A DNA stretch of 32,333 nucleotides from Bacteroides sp. CAG:770. GTDB lineage: Bacteria > Bacteroidota > Bacteroidia > Bacteroidales > UBA932. How positions within the stretch are numbered: position 1 is the first letter of the stretch; each line of letters opens with the position of its first letter. A model generated the notes under the pieces. The model was not told the DNA's origin and did no database searches. It was given only the letters and a program-made list of their open reading frames with translations. The stretch is from positions 33,103 through 65,435 of the forward strand of contig FR890603.1 in NCBI GenBank assembly GCA_000435075.1, given 5' to 3'. Shown here one piece after another: positions 25,161 to 32,333 of the stretch. Position numbers and translations under genes: made by a program.

Positions 25161-25189
25161 AAAAGCGGCCGGATGTTCCGGTCGCTTTT
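25161..25189. terminator. Bidirectional terminator between patB and the BACON lipoprotein
   Basis: AAAAGCGGCCGGA and TCCGGTCGCTTTT form a 13-bp stem (one wobble) with a TGT loop. Both sides have A/T runs, so it can stop transcripts from both convergent genes. Confidence 0.88.
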
Positions 25190-25211
25190 CAAATATATTC
25201 TGTTCTATGGT

Positions 25212-26729
25212 TTAGAAAAGAGTCTTTACGATAGGTGCGTTATCCAAGACAACGTAGTTGAACGGCTTTGTGAAATTTGCCATTTTTACAACGTAAGGAG
25301 TTCTTGCAGATGAAACTGATGCTTTAGCTAAATCGGTTACAGGCATACTGAGATTGTAAGTTCCTGAAATTGCGTGATCCAATCTGTCCTTAAGAGCGAG
25401 TTCAATCTTGTAATTGTTGCCTTCTCCCTTTGTGAGAGTTACCTGTCCCTTTTCTGGAACAGCAAAACGTGTGAGAGAATTGACATTCTTTACAGAATAT
25501 AAGATTGAAGGGTAGAGTCTTACTTTATTTCCTTGGAATTCAGCCTTACCTGGTCTGAATGTGTTTAACGAGTCTGCATATGATTTTGCATCTGCGGGAG
25601 TGCAAGGATATGTACCTGAAAGGTCTTTGCCTGTGACGTCGCTATAGTCAATGTAGAGAGCGAGTGTCAATATATCTTGTTCGCCAGCTGAGTTGTTACC
25701 CTCTAATGAAACATAGGCAATACCGCAATCTTTAGTAACCAATGCTCCTTTATTGTTTATGAATTCGCTAACTTGTGCCGATGCTTTAGTAACTGCCGGG
25801 CTGTAGTCAGCTGTAAGACTGGTCCAATTGGAAGCATCTTCGCCGCCGCCATTGCCGGACATATCTGCAACAAATAACGTTCCGGTATAAGTTCCCTTAT
25901 AGGTTCTGTCCCCAGCAAGTGTAACTTCGAAATCCACTTTAAGCTTTTTGTCTTCAGTTGTGCCTACAGTAACGTTACCGCCGGTCATACCATATTTGTA
26001 ACGGTCTGTTTCTGCTGTTCCGTAAACGAAACTATATGAAGAAAGGTCATATACGTATTTGTTGAGGTCAACCGCTGTTTTACCGCAACCTTCATATGTT
26101 TTTCCAATCATGCTGTTTATCGCGGCATTTACGTCAGCGGCAGGAGGTAATGCTATTACGAATGAAACGTCGTCATAAGGCAACTCAACTTCACCTTTGG
26201 CAGAAACTTCTTTATCGATCAGAGTCAGGATAACAACATCGTACTGACCTTTTGACTGGAAAGCGTCGCCAAAATATACGGCCTGAGCGTAGTTCATGGT
26301 CTTGTTCTGTGCTTTTGCAGGCTCTTCCGGCTTAGGCTCCGGTTCAGGTTCTACAACCTTTGCGCTCTGGAATACAACGACATTTACAGTGTTTTCACTT
26401 TTGAATGTTACTGAAGAGAATCTGTCAGCCTCATTAGGATTCTCCGCAACAGTAATTGTTACAGTTGCTGCGCCTGTTCCTGAAGCAGGAGATACAGTTA
26501 CCCATGAATCCTTCGGTGTAGCAGTCCATGAGAGACCTTTTGTGTTAACCTCGACAGTCTGGGATGACTGTTTGCCGTCGAAGTTTACACTACTAGGAGT
26601 AACCTTGAGGACATCCGCTGGGGATTCCTTAGAATTTTCTTTATCGCAACTTACAGCTGCGAGTGATGCAATGCCCGCTGCCACAGCAAATGCGACATAG
26701 CGGAGAGAATCGAGTAAATTTCGCTTCAT
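25212..26729 (-). CDS. BACON-domain lipoprotein with two similar C-terminal beta modules
   Basis: A 505-residue exported lipoprotein. The signal ends at SLAAVSC, with Cys29 lipid-modified. A BACON domain follows (about 40-125, with SSQTVEVNTKGLSWTATPKD and DSWVTVSPASG), then a Pro/Glu linker (about 128-142). Two further modules come after it (about 145-290 and 300-470) that look like relatives. Each has a -DVVILTL- or -DILTLAL- strand early and a -VTV/-VTL...K-KVDFEV/Y-KIELAL...G-Y-GTL/GTYNLSM segment late. BACON domains bind carbohydrates or mucin in some proteins. The gene stands alone, not beside a SusCD pair. Function unknown. Confidence 0.75.
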   Translation of the reverse strand: MKRNLLDSLRYVAFAVAAGIASLAAVSCDKENSKESPADVLKVTPSSVNFDGKQSSQTVEVNTKGLSWTATPKDSWVTVSPASGTGAATVTITVAENPNEADRFSSVTFKSENTVNVVVFQSAKVVEPEPEPKPEEPAKAQNKTMNYAQAVYFGDAFQSKGQYDVVILTLIDKEVSAKGEVELPYDDVSFVIALPPAADVNAAINSMIGKTYEGCGKTAVDLNKYVYDLSSYSFVYGTAETDRYKYGMTGGNVTVGTTEDKKLKVDFEVTLAGDRTYKGTYTGTLFVADMSGNGGGEDASNWTSLTADYSPAVTKASAQVSEFINNKGALVTKDCGIAYVSLEGNNSAGEQDILTLALYIDYSDVTGKDLSGTYPCTPADAKSYADSLNTFRPGKAEFQGNKVRLYPSILYSVKNVNSLTRFAVPEKGQVTLTKGEGNNYKIELALKDRLDHAISGTYNLSMPVTDLAKASVSSARTPYVVKMANFTKPFNYVVLDNAPIVKTLF

Positions 26730-26780
26730 ATCTTGATTTTTAATTTATTTATGGTCACAAGTTATAAAATTATTTCTGAT

Positions 26781-26810
26781 AAAAGATACCCGAGGCGACA
26801 AATTTGCAAC
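26781..26810 (-). promoter_or_regulatory. Likely promoter of the BACON lipoprotein
   Basis: On the minus strand GTTG (26810-26807), an 18-bp spacer and TATCTTTT (26788-26781) give a near-consensus promoter. The last base of the -7 element differs. The leader would be about 45 nt. Confidence 0.4.
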
Positions 26811-26886
26811 TTTTCTTCAATTTTCTTTTTTCTTTAATTTTTTGTGTCCGGAAAACATTGCAAAAGCATTGATGACCCAGAAAAAC

Positions 26887-26917
26887 AGAGCCCGGATAAT
26901 CGAATTATCCGGGCTCT
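26887..26917 (-). terminator. Ferredoxin gene terminator
   Basis: GAGCCCGGATAAT (26888-26900) and ATTATCCGGGCTC (26904-26916) pair perfectly around CGA, with one more A-T pair outside. On the minus strand a TGTTTTT run follows. It lies 22 bp after the ferredoxin stop codon. Confidence 0.9.
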
Positions 26918-26938
26918 CTGTTGGATCGCTTCAGATGA

Positions 26939-27115
26939 CTATTCGTCACCAGGGTGAATTGCGCCCATAGGGCAGACACCGGCGCATGTGCCGCAGTCAA
27001 CACAGATGTTTGGGTCAATGTGATATACATCACCTTCTGAAATTGCACCTGCAGGGCACTCGCTGATACATGTGCCGCATGCTACGCACTCTGTTTCTGA
27101 GATTTTGTAAGCCAT
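26939..27115 (-). CDS. 2[4Fe-4S] ferredoxin
   Basis: A small electron carrier of 58 residues with two classic cluster motifs: CVACGTCISECP (Cys10, 13, 16, 20) and CVDCGTCAGVCP (Cys38, 41, 44, 48), each motif completed by the other's last cysteine. The start is the ATG at 27115; an open frame runs 37 codons upstream, but that part lies over the leader and promoter. It is monocistronic, with a promoter and a terminator of its own. Redox partners (for example pyruvate:ferredoxin oxidoreductase) are not in this window. Confidence 0.95.
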   Translation of the reverse strand: MAYKISETECVACGTCISECPAGAISEGDVYHIDPNICVDCGTCAGVCPMGAIHPGDE

Positions 27116-27203
27116 AATACTTCCTTTTGTTTGTTGTTGTATATTTTGCCGGACCATCTGCATGGATACACCATATATAGTGTGAACCGGCAGAACCGGA
27201 TTA

Positions 27204-27235
27204 CAAATGTATGTGAATTCTCTCAAATAATCAAA
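27204..27235 (-). promoter_or_regulatory. Ferredoxin promoter
   Basis: On the minus strand TTTG (27235-27232), a 20-bp spacer, and TACATTTG (27211-27204) match both consensus elements. The leader of about 83 nt is rather long for this phylum and contains the tandem GAACCGG repeat (27183-27198, plus strand). Confidence 0.7.
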
Positions 27236-27268
27236 TCATGGAAAGATTTTTGCAAGAGAACGTCCGTT

Positions 27269-28378
27269 ATGTTGAAGATTTTCAGATATATTGCCGCAGT
27301 TCTGTCTGCGGTAGTGGTTTCGTCTGCGTTATGGGCACAGACGAAGACGGATGGCAAAACCGTTGACATTGACGGTATTGCGAGATTTGACAGGATTATC
27401 TACGACTTCGGGGATGTGACGTTGGGACAGGGAGCATTGACCTGCTCTTTCACTGTCACCAATATCTCTCAGAAGCCGGCAGTTATATATAATGTGGTGT
27501 CATCATGTGGCTGTACTGGGGTGAAATGGACCCGCGAGCCGGTGCTTCCCGGCAAGACAGGAAAGATTACTGCCACATATTCCAATGATGAAGGTCCCTA
27601 TCCATTCGACAAGACATTGACAGTATATATGTCCGGACTGAAGAAGCCGGTTGTCCTGAGACTGAGGGGTGTTGTGCATGAGAAGAAATTGAGTCTCAAT
27701 GAATTGTATCCTCAGCGCCGCGGCTCACTGGCATTGAAAAAAACTGAACTGAAGCTGGGGAACCTTTCCCAGGGAGGCCAGCGGAGCGATGCGGTCTCTG
27801 TCGCCAATGTCGGGAGCGGCGCGTTGAAAGTCTCTTTTGCGAAGGTTTCTCCAGGTCTGTCCATATCGGTTTCTCCGAATCCGATACCGGCGGGCAAGAC
27901 TGCCAAGATGACATATATCGTGACTGCTGACAGGTCCCGTTGGGGAAAGAACTGCTACCATGCGACTCCGGTGGTCAACGGGCAGTCATACAAGCCTATC
28001 GACATATGGGCGTTCACTAAAGAGGATTTTTCAACATGGTCGGCGGAGCAGCAGGAAAACGGCGCTCAGCCGATATTTGATTACAGCACTTTCGACTTCG
28101 GCAAGGTGAAGAGCGGTACCGTTGTGACTGCCAAGTTCAAGTTCAAGAACATGGGAGGCCGCACTTTCCATATATATAAGATGGATCCTGAGAACAGCCG
28201 CGTGACGGTTCCAGCTTCTGTCAATGATACTGCGCCGGGCGCGAGCGGCGAGTTCGTCTGCCGGCTTGACACGACCGGACTTCCTGCCGGGGATAATGAC
28301 GTGGCCGTCATCCTCACCACCAATTCACCTTTAAGACCCGTGATAAGTCTTTACATATCAGGCACTGTCACCAAGTGA
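27269..28378 (+). CDS. Exported protein with two DUF1573 domains
   Basis: A 369-residue secreted or periplasmic protein of unknown role. ATG 27269 gives a clear signal peptide (MLKIFRYIAAVLSAVVVSSA, then LWAQ). An upstream in-frame extension has no such signal and covers the intergenic region. The first DUF1573 domain (about 38-140) begins FDRIIYDFGDV and has the conserved SSCGCTG (78-84). The second (about 268-369) begins YSTFDFGKVKSG but lacks the CGC cysteines. A middle region (about 150-255) has the same Ig-like strand pattern (LSQGGQRSDAVSVANVGSG). DUF1573 proteins resemble ASH/Ig modules. It is followed at 15 bp by the metal transporter and may be co-transcribed. Confidence 0.8.
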   Translation: MLKIFRYIAAVLSAVVVSSALWAQTKTDGKTVDIDGIARFDRIIYDFGDVTLGQGALTCSFTVTNISQKPAVIYNVVSSCGCTGVKWTREPVLPGKTGKITATYSNDEGPYPFDKTLTVYMSGLKKPVVLRLRGVVHEKKLSLNELYPQRRGSLALKKTELKLGNLSQGGQRSDAVSVANVGSGALKVSFAKVSPGLSISVSPNPIPAGKTAKMTYIVTADRSRWGKNCYHATPVVNGQSYKPIDIWAFTKEDFSTWSAEQQENGAQPIFDYSTFDFGKVKSGTVVTAKFKFKNMGGRTFHIYKMDPENSRVTVPASVNDTAPGASGEFVCRLDTTGLPAGDNDVAVILTTNSPLRPVISLYISGTVTK

Positions 28379-28393
28379 TAACTGACTTTCGAC

Positions 28394-29365
28394 ATGATTC
28401 CTTATTTTTTGCATGTACATACTGAACACCACATCCCGACAGGCATACCTGATGCACTTCTGGATGCATTGACAGAATCCATAGGCATCTGCGCACTCGT
28501 CATCCTTATGATGACATTGATAGAAATTTTCAATGTCGTGACGAAGGGGCGTCTTTTCCGGGGGCTTGAAAATCACCGGTTTGCGCAGATTTGCACGTCT
28601 TCTGCACTTGGTTTCATTCCCGGCTGTCTCGGCGGCTTTGCGGGCGTGTCCCTCTATTCGCACAGGATGGTGGGTTTCGGCGCCCTGATGGCGACCCTTG
28701 TCGCGACGACAGGCGACGAGGCGTTCATCATGCTGGCTTCGTTTCCCGGGGACGCTCTCAAGATGATGTTGGGGCTGTGCGTGCTCGGAATTGTCGTCGG
28801 CTATGCGACCGATATTTTTATAAGGTCAATGCAGAAGAGGGGAAAACTTCTGAATGTGGGTTCGGACCGTCAATGTGATGACAATTACGAGCTTCATGCG
28901 TGTGACTGTGAAGAGCATCACCATGACCATCATGAGCATGGCGGGCATGAGGAAGGTGCCGTCCATTCCAGGATTATCCATTTTGTCCATGAGCATGTCT
29001 GGAGGCATGTCATCAAGCGTCATCTTCCGACGATTTTTGCCTGGACTTTCGGCGTGTTGGCCCTGTTCGGCATCCTGTCCATATATATAGACATCGAAAC
29101 ATGGATTCGCGGCAATGTCTGGATTATGATTCTTCTTGCCGTCCTTATGGGCTTGATTCCTGAGTCAGGACCGCACCTCATCTTCGTCACCATGTACGCC
29201 TCCGGCATCCTGCCGTTCTCCGTCCTCCTTGCCAATTGCATAGCGCAGGATGGTCACGCCTGCCTGCCGCTCATCGCCGAAAACCCGAAAAGCTGGCTGA
29301 CGGCCAAACTCCTGAAATCCGCTATCGCCCTCGCAGCAGGATTCTTGTCAATGATAATAGCATGA
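28394..29365 (+). CDS. Putative manganese (heavy-metal) exporter, ArsP_2-type
   Basis: A 323-residue inner-membrane protein with about eight to ten helices, matching the putative 10-TM heavy-metal exporter family found in Bacteroidetes and often named putative manganese transporter. Features: the N-terminal H-V-H-T-E-H-H stretch, GFIPGCLGGFAGVSLYSHRM and TTGDEAFIMLASFPGDA in the first half, and the related GLIPESGPHLIFVTMYA and AQDGHACLPLIAENP in the second half. These are two inverted-looking halves. Between them lies a cytosol- or periplasm-facing loop rich in His, Cys and acidic residues (HACDCEEHHHDHHEHGGHEE, 168-187), a probable metal sensor or buffer. Substrate is by family, not proven. 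Confidence 0.8.
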   Translation: MIPYFLHVHTEHHIPTGIPDALLDALTESIGICALVILMMTLIEIFNVVTKGRLFRGLENHRFAQICTSSALGFIPGCLGGFAGVSLYSHRMVGFGALMATLVATTGDEAFIMLASFPGDALKMMLGLCVLGIVVGYATDIFIRSMQKRGKLLNVGSDRQCDDNYELHACDCEEHHHDHHEHGGHEEGAVHSRIIHFVHEHVWRHVIKRHLPTIFAWTFGVLALFGILSIYIDIETWIRGNVWIMILLAVLMGLIPESGPHLIFVTMYASGILPFSVLLANCIAQDGHACLPLIAENPKSWLTAKLLKSAIALAAGFLSMIIA

Positions 29366-29421
29366 GCCCTGACAGATTTCTCTATCAAGGCTCAGATGAC
29401 AATTCTCTAGAATGATATGTT

Positions 29422-30612
29422 CTAGTCCGCGTCAGGCGTATATGTTTTCAATGCCAGTTTCTTGACCAGCATCACGAAACCGCCTGTGAGGATAAGGTTC
29501 AGCACAATCGTGAGTACCGAAATGAGCAGTGCAGGGCCGCCGAGATTATAGCCGATAGCAATGAAAATCACACCGGCGCCGACCTCTCCGCGGGTGAACA
29601 TGCCGATAGAAAGCGCAAGCCTCTCACTGAATTTGCGGTCGCGGTAGAAAAACAGCGGCATGAGCTTGCCGACATTGGAAAGAGCCGAAACGATGACCAC
29701 ATGCAGCGCAATCATACCCCATGACATCATCGGCTGGGAACCGGTAATCGAGCCCGCACCGGCACTGCCTGCAGAAAGGTCAATGCCAATGAATTGCGGC
29801 ATGCTCATTCCCACGAGGAACATGAAGAAATAAGAAATTCCCGTAGCGAAATTCTCCTCCGTCTTGCTGTCGATATGGACATGCTTCATAACCATTCCGA
29901 GAACGAAAGCCGGCAGCAGGACCTCGATATGCACGCCTTCGTGCTTTCCGAAAATATGCTCTGAGAGGAAGTAAATTCCCTGAGTCACAGCAATTACTAT
30001 GATAGAATAGAACAGGATCGCCTTCCAGTCTTGCCTCATATTATAAGATCCCATGCGCTTCCAGCCGAGAATCAGAAGGAAAACTACTATGGTCAGGATT
30101 GCAGCCATCTGCCACTTCATTCCGATCATGAAAATCTGGAGAGGAATCATAAGCAGAATCGTGTCAAGGTCATCGAAAATCGCGAGCACCTGAATTTTCT
30201 TGTACATCCAGCTGGACTTCAACTTCAATGCAGCTAGCATCGTGAAAAGAATTCCGGCAGAGGTAGGAGCGGCGAAACGGCTCATCAGCAGCGTTTCCTT
30301 CCATGCCTCCCAGTCAGACCAGTACTCATGCGGCAGGAGAGCCAACACATAATAGATACAGATCAGAATCCACGGCATCGCCGCCGTTATCATAGCGATA
30401 AAATAATCAAGAGCATAAGAACGCCATTTGGTTTTGTCTATTTCAAATTCGCGTCCGACATTGATCATGATAAAAGCCAGACAAATGTATAAAAGCATGT
30501 CGCTTGCGGTTTTGACGGTGTCCGCAGCTTCACCGATGACTTGTGGAAGAATCTGAGAAACAGCCAGTCCGACAAGAAGAAAGAGGGAAAAGGTAAGTAC
30601 TTTTCTCATCAA
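29422..30612 (-). CDS. Na+(K+)/H+ antiporter, CPA2-like
   Basis: A 396-residue inner-membrane cation:proton exchanger with about eleven to twelve helices. The region FTRGEVGAGVIFIAIGYNLG near the C-terminal third and the early DMLLYICLAFIMINVGREFE segment are typical of the Na_H_exchanger group. There is no C-terminal regulatory RCK domain, unlike KefB/KefC. The role would be pH and sodium balance, a sensible companion to Na+-NQR. It is transcribed alone, divergently from the GltD-like gene, from a good promoter at 30721-30691, with a hairpin-bearing leader. Confidence 0.82.
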   Translation of the reverse strand: MMRKVLTFSLFLLVGLAVSQILPQVIGEAADTVKTASDMLLYICLAFIMINVGREFEIDKTKWRSYALDYFIAMITAAMPWILICIYYVLALLPHEYWSDWEAWKETLLMSRFAAPTSAGILFTMLAALKLKSSWMYKKIQVLAIFDDLDTILLMIPLQIFMIGMKWQMAAILTIVVFLLILGWKRMGSYNMRQDWKAILFYSIIVIAVTQGIYFLSEHIFGKHEGVHIEVLLPAFVLGMVMKHVHIDSKTEENFATGISYFFMFLVGMSMPQFIGIDLSAGSAGAGSITGSQPMMSWGMIALHVVIVSALSNVGKLMPLFFYRDRKFSERLALSIGMFTRGEVGAGVIFIAIGYNLGGPALLISVLTIVLNLILTGGFVMLVKKLALKTYTPDAD

Positions 30613-30641
30613 ATGACAGTATTAGGTATTTGTGAATAAAC

Positions 30642-30673
30642 CGGCGTTTTAGCGCCGTCGGCATATTTATGCC
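30642..30673 (-). promoter_or_regulatory. Two adjacent hairpins in the antiporter leader
   Basis: The plus-strand bases CGGCG-TTTTAG-CGCCG (30642-30657) and GGCATA-TT-TATGCC (30660-30673) give two stems in the about 73-nt leader of the antiporter mRNA. They lie 30-60 nt before the start codon. A control role is possible. I do not recognise a known riboswitch. Confidence 0.5.
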
Positions 30674-30690
30674 TAATATATTTGGGGCTG

Positions 30691-30721
30691 CAAAGTTACA
30701 AAAAATCGACCAAAATACCAA
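30691..30721 (-). promoter_or_regulatory. Antiporter promoter
   Basis: On the minus strand TTGG (30721-30718), a 19-bp spacer and TAACTTTG (30698-30691) match the Bacteroidota consensus. It is back to back with the flavoprotein promoter: only 14 bp separate the two -33 boxes. Confidence 0.75.
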
Positions 30722-30735
30722 TATATCACATTTGA

Positions 30736-30767
30736 TTTGCTTTGATTAAAGATATTTACTATTTTTG
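30736..30767 (+). promoter_or_regulatory. Promoter of the GltD/PreT-like gene
   Basis: TTTG at 30736-30739, a 20-bp spacer and TATTTTTG at 30760-30767 match both elements. The leader would be about 69 nt. Confidence 0.7.
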
Positions 30768-30842
30768 GCTGTCCGAGTTATCTTTTGTGAATTAATCGGC
30801 AAAATTGGTAAATAATTAAAAGAACCACGTTGTTATAAACTT

Positions 30843-32069
30843 ATGATTAATCAAGAAGCAGGAAGATGCTTGCTCTGCAAGATTCCGCGCTGTTCTACGG
30901 CCTGCGCTGTCAGAACGGATGTGCCTACCGCGATGAAACTGTATCGCGAAGGAAAAAATGAAGAAGCCGCTGAAATGCTTTTCAGGAACAATCCGTTTTC
31001 AGCAATAACCAGCATCGTGTGTGACTGGAAAAAGAATTGTCTTGGACATTGCGTACTCAATGCCAAGAACGTACCTGTCAGATGGCATGAGATAGAGGAG
31101 GAACTTTCCTGCAGCTATCTTTTCAATGCCCACGTTACGGCAGGTCCTGATTGCGGAAAGAAAGTGGCCATCGTCGGCGGAGGCCCTGCGGGAATCACTG
31201 CGGCCCTCATGCTCAGGGAGGCCGGATGCGCAGTCACGATTTTCGACCGCAACGAAAAATCATGCGGAGTGCTCAGATACGGAATTCCTGAATTCCGCCT
31301 CGACCCGAAACTCGTGGAGCAGTACGACAGAATCCTGGCTGAGGCCGGAGTCGAGTTCAAGGGAGGAGTCAATGTTACTGCTTCCGGAGAGAAAGGTTCC
31401 GTAAGCCTGTCAAGCATCATGAAAGACTACGATGCCGTCCTCATGACAGCCGGAGCCTCCATTCCTAGAAAACTCGACGTTCCTGGAGAGGACTCCGATA
31501 GAATAATCTATGCTCTTGATTATCTGAAGGATCCGGATGCATTCAAGCTCGGACACAAGGTTCTCGTCATCGGAGGCGGCAATGTTACCATGGATGCATG
31601 CCGCACGGCTCTGCGCCGCGGTCATGACACATGGGTATATTACAGAAAGTCTTTCGAGAACATGCCTGCCAACTCAAGCGAGGTTCATGAGGCAATAGAG
31701 GAAGGCGTGAAATTCGAGGTCTTCGAGGTTCCTGTAGCAGTCAAGGACAATATCGCTGTCATGCGCAAGTGCGAAAACGTCACCAAAGAAGACGGACGAC
31801 TCACCACCAGAATCATTGACGGAACCGACCATGACGTAGAGTTCGATTCAATGCTGGTAGCGATTAGCGCCAACGTGGATTACAGCGTATTCGAAGGATT
31901 GGATGTCGAGATGATGAAAGGCTGGCCTGTAACAGATGACAAACAGCAGACCAGTGTCAAGGGCCTGTTCGTAGCCGGCGACTTCATCCTCGGACCTGCC
32001 ACCGTAGTCGAGGCTGTTCAGTCCGCAAAGGTTGCCGTATCCGGCATCCTCGAACATTTGGGAAAATAA
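30843..32069 (+). CDS. GltD/PreT-like FAD- and NAD(P)-dependent oxidoreductase
   Basis: A 408-residue flavoprotein of the glutamate synthase small subunit / dihydropyrimidine dehydrogenase PreT type, passing electrons from NAD(P)H through FAD and Fe-S clusters to a partner. The N-terminal domain has the cysteine sets CLLCKIPRCSTAC (Cys9, 12, 17, 21) and C60-x5-C-x3-C70. FAD-binding GGGPAG is at 112-117, NAD(P)-binding GGGNVTMD near 244-251, and the FAD-closing GLFVAGDF segment near the end. Length fits PreT (about 410) better than GltD (about 450-490). Neither gltB nor preA follows, so the partner is unknown. The gene is monocistronic. Confidence 0.85.
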   Translation: MINQEAGRCLLCKIPRCSTACAVRTDVPTAMKLYREGKNEEAAEMLFRNNPFSAITSIVCDWKKNCLGHCVLNAKNVPVRWHEIEEELSCSYLFNAHVTAGPDCGKKVAIVGGGPAGITAALMLREAGCAVTIFDRNEKSCGVLRYGIPEFRLDPKLVEQYDRILAEAGVEFKGGVNVTASGEKGSVSLSSIMKDYDAVLMTAGASIPRKLDVPGEDSDRIIYALDYLKDPDAFKLGHKVLVIGGGNVTMDACRTALRRGHDTWVYYRKSFENMPANSSEVHEAIEEGVKFEVFEVPVAVKDNIAVMRKCENVTKEDGRLTTRIIDGTDHDVEFDSMLVAISANVDYSVFEGLDVEMMKGWPVTDDKQQTSVKGLFVAGDFILGPATVVEAVQSAKVAVSGILEHLGK

Positions 32070-32100
32070 TGTTTATTTGATTGATAGTTACACCACGTTG

Positions 32101-32137
32101 TTCCGCAGTTCATGTCTCTCTGAGCTGCGGAATTTTA
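32101..32137 (+). terminator. Terminator after the GltD/PreT-like gene
   Basis: TTCCGCAGTTCA (32101-32112) pairs with TGAGCTGCGGAA (32121-32132) with one wobble, followed by TTTTATGTTT. Confidence 0.8.
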
Positions 32138-32140
32138 TGT

Positions 32141-32293
32141 TTGTCCGTAAGAAAACGTTTAATTACGGACAACTGCTTGAATTTGAATAACTTGTTCGTA
32201 GAAAAACGTTTTAACCCGGATAAGTTGTGCCTCAGATGCAATTTGTCCGGGTAAACCCCGGTTTTCACGGACGTTTCCGTGCTCAAACAATAA
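32141..32293. repeat. Three degenerate 51-bp-period repeats, each a stem-loop
   Basis: Three units start at 32141, 32192 and 32243, exactly 51 bp apart. Each begins with TTGTCCG or TTGTTCG and, after 18 bases, carries a complementary arm (CGGACAA, CGGATAA, CGGACGT). Units 1 and 2 agree at 24 of the first 32 positions, units 1 and 3 at 18 of 32. Where the second unit changes a stem base, pairing is kept by a wobble. The loops of units 1 and 2 share AAAACGTTT. There is no coding frame. The remaining bases to 32333 are AT-rich and continue beyond the window. Confidence 0.65.
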
Positions 32294-32333
32294 TTTGTAT
32301 TATACTGAAAAAGGTTGACTCATAAAAACGAGT

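Noticed and set aside
27116..27226. N-terminal extension of the ferredoxin frame
   Set aside because: It overlaps the ferredoxin promoter and leader. The 58-residue form is the normal length for 2[4Fe-4S] ferredoxins.
27131..27268. Longer DUF1573 protein starting at 27131
   Set aside because: It would bury the signal peptide that begins at 27269 and read through the intergenic region.
29363..29425. Terminator between the convergent metal exporter and antiporter genes
   Set aside because: TGAGCC/GGCTCA and CTAGAA/TTCTAG pairs exist, but the stems are short and lack T runs. I do not list them as terminators.
32141..32293. Possible CRISPR array because of regular spacing
   Set aside because: The units are degenerate over their whole length, with no identical repeats of 25-40 bp and unique spacers, and no cas genes are nearby.

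Overview
The window looks like chromosomal DNA from a member of the Bacteroidales (Bacteroidota). The evidence is a SusC/SusD outer-membrane pair, many lipoproteins with BACON domains, DUF4493, DUF1573 and DUF3737 proteins, a Na+-translocating NADH:quinone reductase operon, and repeated Bacteroidota-type promoters (TTTG at -33, about 20 bp spacer, TAnnTTTG at -7). I could not resolve the genus from sequence alone.

Layout. Positions 1-2902 (minus strand) hold the start of the Na+-NQR operon, nqrA-nqrB-nqrC, with nqrC cut by the window edge. A UvrD/PcrA helicase runs divergently (2977-5490). Positions 5491-7336 form a patch of accessory DNA: a candidate small RNA, an internally deleted IS1182-like insertion sequence, an orphan reading-frame tail, a broken DUF5053 gene, and a hicAB toxin-antitoxin cassette bracketed by near-identical terminator-containing direct repeats. 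A DUF4493/DUF6359 lipoprotein, a MITE-like inverted-repeat element and tRNA-Gly(CCC) follow.

Positions 9177-19592 form one apparent transcription unit: lipid-anchored metallophosphoesterase, SusC, SusD, and a large multi-BACON lipoprotein with an internally duplicated module. It has a good promoter in front and a strong terminator behind. No glycoside hydrolase, polysaccharide lyase or dedicated regulator is present, so the simplest reading is a surface uptake system for a phosphorylated substrate; the substrate is not known.

Next come an AAA-ATPase/PD-(D/E)XK protein with a short overlapping XRE gene, a MATE exporter whose promoter contains a perfect palindrome, a DUF3737-patB pair, an orphan BACON lipoprotein (minus), a 2[4Fe-4S] ferredoxin (minus), a DUF1573 protein followed closely by a putative manganese exporter, a cation:proton antiporter (minus), and a GltD/PreT-like flavoprotein. 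The right edge (32141-32293) holds three 51-bp-period degenerate repeats whose arms keep base pairing. Na+-NQR, MATE and a CPA-type antiporter together fit a cell using sodium and proton gradients.

The least explained signals are the right-edge stem-loop array, the hicAB cassette with its operator and flanking repeats, the phosphoesterase-SusCD locus, and the palindrome in the MATE promoter. I found no CRISPR array, rRNA or intact transposase.
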